This document shows, piece by piece, positions 58,864-64,000 of a stretch of 64,000 nucleotides of DNA (its first letter is position 1; each line of letters begins with the position of its first letter). This DNA comes from DATHTC01 sp035456465 (lineage in GTDB: Bacteria; Actinomycetota; Thermoleophilia; Gaiellales; Gaiellaceae), in contig DATIDD010000032.1 of NCBI GenBank assembly GCA_035456465.1, positions 32,382 through 96,381 on the forward strand. Reading direction: 5' to 3'. The notes beneath the pieces were generated by a model, which worked only from the letters and a program-made list of their open reading frames with translations, was not told where the DNA came from and did no database searches. The position numbers and the translations under genes were made by a program.

Positions 58864-59378
58864 CAACCGGCGCGGCCGCGGTCGTCCTCGCCGCCCTCGT
58901 GGCGCTTCGGCCGCTGACCGAGGGCGGCGCGCGCGCGGGCACGCTCGCGGCGGCGGGCGCGGCCGGCGTCGTCCTCCTCCTGCTCGCGGTCGCGCTCGCC
59001 CGCGGGCCGCTGGTCGCGTGGGGCCTGATCGCGCTCGCGGCCCAGTACGCGGGCGGCCTCGCGGGCCGGGAGGGGGCGATCGACGCGGGGGCCCCGTTCG
59101 TGGCGACGGCGCTCCTGCTCGTGGCGGAGCTCGGCTACTGGTCGGTGGAGCTCGCGGGCACGGGGCGCGAGGAGGCGGCCGTCGCGCTGCGACGGCTGGC
59201 CGCGCTCGGCGTGCTCGCCGCGGGCGCGCTCGCGCTCGCCGGGCTCGTGCTCGCGGCGACGGCGATCCCGCTCGCCGCCGCCGCCGGCTGGAACGCGGTC
59301 GGGATCGCGGCCGCGGCCGCGGTGCTGGCGCTGATCGCCCGCCTGGCGCGAAAACCCGACGCAGAAGCGACCAAGTGA
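58830..59378 (+). CDS. Hydrophobic membrane protein ending the moxR operon
   Basis: A 182-residue protein, almost all hydrophobic, with about five predicted membrane helices (about 15-32, 42-60, 63-82, 88-107 and 130-160). No recognisable domain. GTG at 58830 is chosen because GGAGGAGG lies seven bases upstream and the frame extension before it is Arg-poor coding sequence of the DUF58 gene. Unknown function. Confidence 0.65.
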   Translation: MAASGARGARVATGAAAVVLAALVALRPLTEGGARAGTLAAAGAAGVVLLLLAVALARGPLVAWGLIALAAQYAGGLAGREGAIDAGAPFVATALLLVAELGYWSVELAGTGREEAAVALRRLAALGVLAAGALALAGLVLAATAIPLAAAAGWNAVGIAAAAAVLALIARLARKPDAEATK

Positions 59379-59385
59379 CAGTCTG

Positions 59386-59553
59386 TTACTCGTCCGCTTC
59401 CGCCTCGGAAAGCCGGTCGAGCACGTAGCGGGCGTACCAGCTCGGCCAGTCGTCGTCGCGGCTGCCGAGCTCGCGCTCGTAGTCGGCGTGCGCCCGCTCC
59501 GCCTCGCGCAGCAGCTCCGCCAGCTCTTCGACGGTGAGATCCACGGCCTTCAC
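59386..59553 (-). CDS. Small acidic/helical protein of unknown function
   Basis: A 55-residue peptide (core VDLTVEELAELLREAERAHA, then DYERELGSRDDDWPSWYARYV), predicted helix-turn-helix-like and acidic. GTG at 59553 overlaps the cyclase stop (GTGA); the GTG at 59544 is an alternative with better SD spacing. Similar short proteins are often annotated hypothetical in actinobacteria. Coexpression with the cyclase operon is inferred from the overlap. Confidence 0.6.
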   Translation of the reverse strand: MKAVDLTVEELAELLREAERAHADYERELGSRDDDWPSWYARYVLDRLSEAEADE

Positions 59554-60893
59554 CTCCTCTCCGGGACGGTATGGAGCAGGTACGCGTCGACCACCTCCGA
59601 CTTGCCCTTCAGCCGCAGAGGCGGGACGCGCTCGGCCACCGCGCCGGCCGGGAGGCGCCGAACGGTCGCCTCGCTCGCGAGCACGCGGCCGACGGGCGCG
59701 GCCGACTGCAGCCGGGACGCGACGTTCACCGTGTCGCCGACGACGCCGCGCTTCTGGCCGGGCGTCCCCCGCGCGAGCACGCCGGCGACGACCACCCCCG
59801 AGTTCACACCCGCACGGAACTGCGGCCACCCCGCCTCGCGGAGCTTCGCAGCCTCGTCCTGGAACGCCAGCGCGGCGCGCGCCCCGCGGGACGCGTGGTC
59901 GTCCCCTCCGAAGACGGCCATCACCTCGTCGCCGATCAGCTCGCGGACGTCGGCGCCGTGCTCCTGCAACAGCGGCAGGAGCCGGTCCCAGTACACGTCG
60001 AGCATCCGCGCGGTCGTCCCGGCGCCGTTCCGCTCGGCGAAGCTCGTGTATCCCTCGAGGTCCGCGAACAGGAGCGTGAGCTCCTGGGACGTCGCGAGGG
60101 TCTGGTCGAGGTACAGGTGGGCGAACCGCTCGATCGGCCATTCACGCCACGCCGCGTAGGCGATGAACCCGAAGGCGAGCACCATCAGCACGTGCCACTC
60201 CCACCAGCTCGCGCGCCAGTTCGCGGCCACGGCGACGACGAGCATCGCCTCGGCGAGGAGCGTGCACGCGACGGTCACGCCGAGGACGAGGACGGCGCGC
60301 CGCTGCCGGTACAGGCGCAGGTAGCCGATCGCGGCGATGCCGTAGAGCGGGATCCCGACGAGCCCGATCGCCCACAGGGCCCCCTCCGCGTCGGGCTCCT
60401 TGAGCGACCGGTCGAGCGGCGGCAGCTCCAGCACGGACACGATCGCCCAGACGCCGAGCACGGCGAGCAGCGCGCCGAGGAGCAGTCGCGAGCGCGCGAC
60501 GAGCCGGGCCGAGGCCTCACGGCTCCACCGCCACGGCGACAGCGCCATGAACGCTCCCGCCACCACGAGCCCGATCGGGTTGGCGAGCAGGAAGCCGGGC
60601 GTCGACTGGTCCAGGAGCACGCCGGGCGTCGCGAGGGCATGGAGCGCCAGGAACCCCGCCGCGGCGATGAACGCGAGCGAGACGAGCAGCAGCCGGGCAT
60701 CGCCGCGCGCGCGCGCCGCCCCGAAGACGGCGATCCCGAGCCCGACGTTGAACAGGGCGGCGCCGAGCACGAGCCAGAAGTGAGCGGGGTGGTTCTCCCA
60801 GGTGCCGTCGAAGCTCGGCCGCAGGCGCAGCACGAGGACGAGCGCGACGGGCAGGACGAGCAGCGCGGCGACGAGCCACGCGCGCCGCCTCAT
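59550..60893 (-). CDS. Membrane-bound class III nucleotide cyclase
   Basis: A 447-residue protein: about seven membrane helices (roughly 5-260) and a class III cyclase domain (about 268-440). Metal-binding Asp residues are in LLFADLEGYTSF (near 275) and LIGDEVMAVFGG (near 320); the transition-state Asn and Arg are in VVGDTVNVASRL. The base-selecting residues are atypical: Glu in REL-IGD, the position that is Lys in adenylate and Glu in guanylate cyclases, and Gly in KRGVVGD where adenylate cyclases have Asp and guanylate cyclases Cys. cGMP or mixed activity is possible. ATG overlaps the flavoprotein stop (ATGA). Confidence 0.88.
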   Translation of the reverse strand: MRRRAWLVAALLVLPVALVLVLRLRPSFDGTWENHPAHFWLVLGAALFNVGLGIAVFGAARARGDARLLLVSLAFIAAAGFLALHALATPGVLLDQSTPGFLLANPIGLVVAGAFMALSPWRWSREASARLVARSRLLLGALLAVLGVWAIVSVLELPPLDRSLKEPDAEGALWAIGLVGIPLYGIAAIGYLRLYRQRRAVLVLGVTVACTLLAEAMLVVAVAANWRASWWEWHVLMVLAFGFIAYAAWREWPIERFAHLYLDQTLATSQELTLLFADLEGYTSFAERNGAGTTARMLDVYWDRLLPLLQEHGADVRELIGDEVMAVFGGDDHASRGARAALAFQDEAAKLREAGWPQFRAGVNSGVVVAGVLARGTPGQKRGVVGDTVNVASRLQSAAPVGRVLASEATVRRLPAGAVAERVPPLRLKGKSEVVDAYLLHTVPERR

Positions 60894-62359
60894 CGCAGCA
60901 GCGCCTCGAGCGCCCGCCGGTACGGCTGGCCCGCAAACGCGTTGAGCCGGTCCGGGTCCAGGTCGACGTTCCGCAGGCGACCGCCGCGGCGGAGGTACAC
61001 CGACGGGTAGATCGTCCCGGTGGCGTCGACCTCCACCGTCACAGCGACCGCGTCCGGCCCGGTCGCGTCGACGAACGCCTGCAGCGGCTGCACGCCGTCG
61101 TCGCGCGGCGGGTCGAGCGAGACGACCCGCGCCAGGTAGCCCTTCTGCGCCCACAGCTCGGGCGCCGTTTGGAGCTCGCGCAGGAGCAACGGCACCACCT
61201 CGTCCGCTCCCAGCGCAGGCCGCTCGAGCGGCCGTCCGAACCGCGTCTCGGCCAGGTGACGGGCGAGGACGCGGGCGTTGTAACGGAACCCGTGCACGGC
61301 GGGCGAGCTCGAGCCCGAGCCGTGCTTGCGCAGGCCCGGCGCGCCCTGCGTCGCGTTCCCCGCGAAGTAGACGCCCGGCGCGGCCTCCCAGTACGGGGAC
61401 AGCGACGGGATCCGTCCCTGGCCGACGGTCGAGACGCCGAGCGACGGCAGGTCGCGGAGCGGCGTGGTGAACCCGGTCGCGGCCACGACGTCGTCCGCGT
61501 CGAGGACGAACGACCCGGGCGTCGTCGTCCCCTGTGCGTGCACGCGCCAGCCGCCGTCGTGCCGCTCGATCCGATCGATCGCCGCGTCCACCGCGAAGGT
61601 GCCGCCGCCCAGCGAGTAGTCCTCGAGCGGCTGGAAGTAGCGCACCCGGACCGTCGCCTGCGAGAGCACGGCCGTCTGCACCGGGCGCGGCGACACGAGC
61701 ACGACGCGTGCCGCCCACGGGAGCAGCCCGTCCGCGAGCTCGAACCCCGAGTTCCGCTTGCCGATCACGACGACCCGCTTGCCGGCGTAGGCCTGCGGGC
61801 GGCCCGCGTCGGCGTAATGCGGCACGGCCTCGATCCCCGGGATCGGCGAGCGCCACGGCTCCGTCACGCCGAGCGCGAACACCGCCGCGCGGCACCGGTA
61901 CTCGCCGTCGGAGGTCTCGAGCACGACCTCGTCGCCCTCCCGTCGCGTCGCCTCCCACATGCAGCCGTACCGGATCGGAAGTCCGGATCGCTCGGCGAAC
62001 GCCGTGAGGCCGGCCTCCATCTCGGCCCGGGACGGCACGATGAACTCGCGGCTCATCCCGGCCGGGACGAGCGCCCGCAGCTCCGGCTCGTCGGCGAGGA
62101 GGCTGTTGTGGTCGTACCACTCGTACTCGCGCGTGTCGCGATCGAACGGCGCGTCGAGCTTCGACCATGACAGCAGCCGCTCGAAGATCGGCCACATCCG
62201 GAACGCGCCGCCGGGCCGGTCGTCCGCCGAGAGCACCGCGACCCGGAGCCCGAGGCGGTCGAGACAGTACGCCGCCTGCAGGCCGCCGGCCCCGCTTCCC
62301 ACGACGACCGCGTCGTACGCGCCCGACGCGCTGGGCTGCTCGCCGGCTAGGAGCCCCAC
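60890..62359 (-). CDS. FAD-dependent oxidoreductase (flavin monooxygenase-like)
   Basis: A 489-residue two-dinucleotide-domain flavoprotein. The FAD motif GSGAGGLQAAYCL is at about 21-33, the second, NADP-type, motif VVVIGKRNSGFELAD near 200 has the altered GxxxxG spacing, and ATGFTTPL near 305 is the typical linker. Resembles class B flavin monooxygenases and related Trx-reductase-like proteins. It begins with GTG at 62359, overlapping the cNMP gene stop by 13 bases, and ends overlapping the cyclase. Substrate unknown; its placement between a cNMP-binding protein and a cyclase is unusual. Confidence 0.82.
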   Translation of the reverse strand: MGLLAGEQPSASGAYDAVVVGSGAGGLQAAYCLDRLGLRVAVLSADDRPGGAFRMWPIFERLLSWSKLDAPFDRDTREYEWYDHNSLLADEPELRALVPAGMSREFIVPSRAEMEAGLTAFAERSGLPIRYGCMWEATRREGDEVVLETSDGEYRCRAAVFALGVTEPWRSPIPGIEAVPHYADAGRPQAYAGKRVVVIGKRNSGFELADGLLPWAARVVLVSPRPVQTAVLSQATVRVRYFQPLEDYSLGGGTFAVDAAIDRIERHDGGWRVHAQGTTTPGSFVLDADDVVAATGFTTPLRDLPSLGVSTVGQGRIPSLSPYWEAAPGVYFAGNATQGAPGLRKHGSGSSSPAVHGFRYNARVLARHLAETRFGRPLERPALGADEVVPLLLRELQTAPELWAQKGYLARVVSLDPPRDDGVQPLQAFVDATGPDAVAVTVEVDATGTIYPSVYLRRGGRLRNVDLDPDRLNAFAGQPYRRALEALLR

Positions 62360-62760
62360 AGGTTGGCGCTCTGGAGTCGCCGGGCCCCCGCCTCGAGCAT
62401 CCGAACCGCGACCGTCGGGTGCTCGAGCAGGAGCGGCCGCAGCTCTGGGCCGGGCAGGACCGCGACGTGCAGCTCGTCTCCGGCCACGACGACGTCGGCG
62501 CCTGCCGGATCGCCCGTGAAGATCGAGACCTCCCCGAAGAAGTCGCCGGCGTGCAGCCGCGCCCGCTCCTCGTTCGCGATGCGCACGGAGGCCTCGCCGT
62601 CCAGGATCACGTAGAAACCGTTGCCGGCGAGCCCCTCGCGCAGCACACGCGCGTCACGCGGGTGCCGCTCCTCGTCGAGCACGTGGGCGACCGACTCGAG
62701 CTGCGCTCTGCCGAGGTCGGCGAAGAGCGCCAGGCGCGCGAGGCTCACCGCGTCGACCAT
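62347..62760 (-). CDS. Stand-alone cyclic nucleotide-binding domain protein
   Basis: A 137-residue single cNMP-binding domain of the CRP type without a DNA-binding part. The phosphate-binding cassette region is GDFFGEVSIFTGDPAGADVVV; the Gly-Glu is kept but the Arg that binds the cyclic phosphate in CRP-type sites is missing (PAGAD in place of PRxAx). Binding may be weak, altered or lost. ATG at 62760 is nine bases after TAGGGT. It is first in an apparent operon with the flavoprotein and cyclase. Confidence 0.85.
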   Translation of the reverse strand: MVDAVSLARLALFADLGRAQLESVAHVLDEERHPRDARVLREGLAGNGFYVILDGEASVRIANEERARLHAGDFFGEVSIFTGDPAGADVVVAGDELHVAVLPGPELRPLLLEHPTVAVRMLEAGARRLQSANLWGS

Positions 62761-62769
62761 GTCGCGCCG

Positions 62770-62775
62770 ACCCTA
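62770..62775 (-). promoter_or_regulatory. -10 box (TAGGGT) for the cNMP/flavoprotein/cyclase operon
   Basis: TAGGGT nine bases before the ATG at 62760, predicting a leaderless operon mRNA. Confidence 0.45.
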
Positions 62776-62837
62776 TCGCCCGTCGTTTCGGCGGCCAAGC
62801 CGTGGTCTGCGGAGGGGCCGCGACGCGGACGAGCCGC

Positions 62838-62855
62838 TACACCAGTCGCTACACT
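62838..62855 (+). promoter_or_regulatory. Tandem -10 boxes for tRNA-Glu
   Basis: TACACC (62838-62843) and TACACT (62850-62855), both in a GCTACAC context as in the tRNA-Gln promoter. The second is 14 bases from the tRNA. Confidence 0.5.
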
Positions 62856-62869
62856 GGCCGCCGTCACGC

Positions 62870-62942
62870 GGCGCATTCGTCTAGTGGCCTAGGACACCGC
62901 CCTCTCACGGCGGCGGCACGGGTTCGAATCCCGTATGCGCCT
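62870..62942 (+). tRNA. tRNA-Glu (CUC anticodon)
   Basis: Acceptor stem GGCGCAT (62870-62876) with ATGCGCC (62935-62941), discriminator T. Anticodon stem CCGCC/GGCGG around CTCTCAC gives anticodon CTC (glutamate, GAG). T-arm is ACGGG-TTCGAAT-CCCGT. CCA not encoded. 73 bases. The 3' half doubles as the end of the integrase gene. Confidence 0.96.
62905..62942 (+). other. Likely attachment site (attL) at the 3' half of tRNA-Glu
   Basis: The region from the anticodon loop through the discriminator is shared between tRNA-Glu and the last codons plus stop of the tyrosine recombinase gene. Integrated elements commonly target this part of a tRNA and leave an intact copy. The partner site is beyond the right edge. 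Confidence 0.6.
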
Positions 62943-63819
62943 CTTCTCTTTTCGACTGGAACCCGGGGCCCCAGGTCAGGTCTCGGACGGCCTCCATCGC
63001 TTGTGATCTGTTGAGCGCCCGGAGGTACACCTGCGTCGTGTCGACGCGCGAGTGATTCATCAGTACCCGGAGCGATTCCAGCGCGCCAGGGTGGCTTTCA
63101 AGGAACGCCACCGCGAAGGCTCGCCGCAGCGCGTGCGTCGTCGCCTTCACACCGGCGCGCGCCGCGACTTTCCGCACCGTCTCCCAGATGACCCTGTCCG
63201 ACCGCTCGACGCGGCGCACTGTCGCCGCGCGCCGGTTCGGGATGACGTGGTCGTCAGGACTGCATGGAACGTCGCCGGACTCGGCGGCCGCGTGGAGGAT
63301 CTTCAGCAGCTCCCACGACACCAGCTTGACCGCGTGCTTGCCGCCCTTCTCGCGGAACGCGACCGTCCCCTCGACCAGGTCGACGTCGCGCCAGCGGAGC
63401 CGCGCCGCCGAGTCGCGCCGCACACCTGTGTAAGCGAGCACCGAGAGGCAGAGGAACTCCTGCCATCCCTCCGTCGCCGAGAGCATCTTCTCGACCTCGG
63501 CCCGGGTCACCGTCACCACCGCCACGTCTTCCGGCCGCGGCCGGCGCGGGCGCTGGATTCGCAGCATCGGGTTCGCCTCGACCTCGCCCTCCAAGTACAG
63601 CCAAGAGAAGAAGCCGTTGAGCGCGCTATGGATGCTTCCGACCGTCGACGGGGCGCGCTCGATCCAGTTGTCGAGGAACGCGCGGCAGTCGTTTGCCGTC
63701 ACCTCGGAAACGTCCGCATCGGCCTTCTCGTCAGCCATCGCGACCGCCCACATCACGATGAAGCCCGCGACTCGCGATGCCTTCGGAGTGACCTTCGCGG
63801 CCGTCCGAAGCGCCCCCAC
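62905..63819 (-). CDS. Tyrosine recombinase (phage/ICE-type integrase)
   Basis: A 304-residue tyrosine recombinase. Core-binding domain about 30-100 (ANDCRAFLDNWIERAPSTVG), catalytic domain about 105-285 with Arg in TGVRRDSAARLRW, His-x-x-Arg in THALRRAFAV, His in LMNHSRVDTTQVYL and the nucleophile Tyr in the same motif. It would integrate or excise the element lying to the right. The C-terminus is encoded in the tRNA sequence and includes FEPVPPP. GTG at 63819 may not be the real start: no clear SD is seen and an alternative frame lies just upstream. Confidence 0.88.
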   Translation of the reverse strand: MGALRTAAKVTPKASRVAGFIVMWAVAMADEKADADVSEVTANDCRAFLDNWIERAPSTVGSIHSALNGFFSWLYLEGEVEANPMLRIQRPRRPRPEDVAVVTVTRAEVEKMLSATEGWQEFLCLSVLAYTGVRRDSAARLRWRDVDLVEGTVAFREKGGKHAVKLVSWELLKILHAAAESGDVPCSPDDHVIPNRRAATVRRVERSDRVIWETVRKVAARAGVKATTHALRRAFAVAFLESHPGALESLRVLMNHSRVDTTQVYLRALNRSQAMEAVRDLTWGPGFQSKREEAHTGFEPVPPP

Positions 63820-63974
63820 TTCGAAAGGCGCTCGCCGCCCTCGCCGTACTTCTCGGCGGCGGCCTCGATGCCGCCTTCCGCATATCCGAAGCCCATGTGC
63901 AGCGGGGCGATGCTCCCACCCGCATGCGACAGCTCAAACCGCCCGACGCGGTGGAACCGGCGCAACTTCCGCAC
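63753..63974 (-). CDS. Possible small gene at the right edge, overlapping the integrase start
   Basis: A 73-codon minus-strand frame from GTG 63974 to TGA 63753 that looks protein-like in part (HVGRFELSHAGG-like, GFGYAEGGIEAAAEKYGEGG), overlapping the integrase start in another frame. It could be an element-borne gene, or the true N-terminal part of the integrase if there is a frameshift near 63810-63835. On plus, an ATG at 63910 opens another plausible frame (ending RTHDGYEWLY) that runs off the window. Which is real cannot be decided here. Confidence 0.25.
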   Translation of the reverse strand: MRKLRRFHRVGRFELSHAGGSIAPLHMGFGYAEGGIEAAAEKYGEGGERLSKWGRFGRPRRSLRRHRESRASS

Positions 63975-64000
63975 CCACGACGGCTACGAGTGGCTCTACG

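Noticed and set aside
63910..64000. Plus-strand gene starting at ATG 63910 and running off the right edge
   Set aside because: Only 30 codons are visible, without SD or known motif, so it cannot be separated from chance.

Overview
The window is about 64 kb of very GC-rich, densely packed bacterial DNA. Most genes touch or overlap their neighbour by 4 bases (ATGA or GTGA), GTG starts are common, and only about 0.7 kb in the middle lacks an intact gene. Gene content points to a deep-branching actinobacterium, most likely class Thermoleophilia (Gaiellales-like). The reasons are the tlyA-nadK-recN-steA-mctB/steB-pyrG order typical of Actinomycetota, a DUF3866 protein, a SigB/SigF-type sigma operon, MoxR/DUF58/DUF4129 genes and actinobacterial-looking -10 boxes. 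The taxon is an inference from gene order and protein families, not a measured result.

Layout. (1) 1-20.5 kb, all minus strand: one long housekeeping block. Read in transcription order it holds chorismate synthase, a shikimate kinase/dehydroquinate synthase fusion, dehydroquinase, a Pro-dipeptidase, EF-P, an unusual carboxyltransferase-like/biotin-carrier fusion, biotin carboxylase, Asp23, NusB, an XseB-like peptide, a prenyl synthase, TlyA, NadK, RecN, SteA, MctB/SteB, a glycosyltransferase/MraY-like fusion, CTP synthase, an M20 peptidase, DUF3866, an aldo/keto reductase and the start of a probable NUDIX gene. (2) 20.5-29.4 kb: a secreted VWA/DUF11 protein (+), aroE, mltG-ruvX-alaS (-) and a secreted beta-propeller protein (+). 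(3) 29.4-38.5 kb, minus: a sigma-factor operon, mnmA, a repeat-rich spacer with a possible decayed gene, an RlpA-like protein, a coiled-coil protein, aspS, hisS, a metallo-beta-lactamase-fold hydrolase and a membrane protein; a small cupin is on plus. (4) 38.5-46.1 kb: histidine catabolism (hutH, a small membrane protein, hutU, hutI, plus ftcD further on), an MFS transporter and a methyltransferase. (5) 46.1-52.1 kb, plus: a uracil-DNA glycosylase, a two-subunit ABC exporter, a membrane protein, an HD-like protein and tRNA-Gln. (6) 52.2-59.4 kb: a secreted metalloprotease, a zinc-ribbon membrane protein and a MoxR-DUF58-DUF4129 operon. (7) 59.4-62.8 kb, minus: a cyclic-nucleotide-binding protein, a flavoprotein, a membrane nucleotide cyclase and a small peptide, apparently one operon. 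(8) 62.8 kb to the right edge: tRNA-Glu whose 3' half is shared with the end of a tyrosine recombinase gene, the left boundary of an integrated element running off the window.

Two properties recur. At least sixteen genes have a TAnnnT-like -10 box ending 6-10 bases before the start codon, which predicts leaderless mRNAs. Three genes (pyrG, the prenyl synthase, the first DUF4129 gene) seem to start at ATA, CTG and ACG, each behind a good Shine-Dalgarno sequence. The strongest candidate for something undescribed is the fusion at 14078-15892: a carboxyltransferase-like barrel that has lost the Asp, Lys and two His of its catalytic metal site, joined to an AccB-type biotin carrier and followed directly by biotin carboxylase. 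Second is the cyclase/flavoprotein/cNMP-domain operon, in which both nucleotide-recognition sites are atypical.
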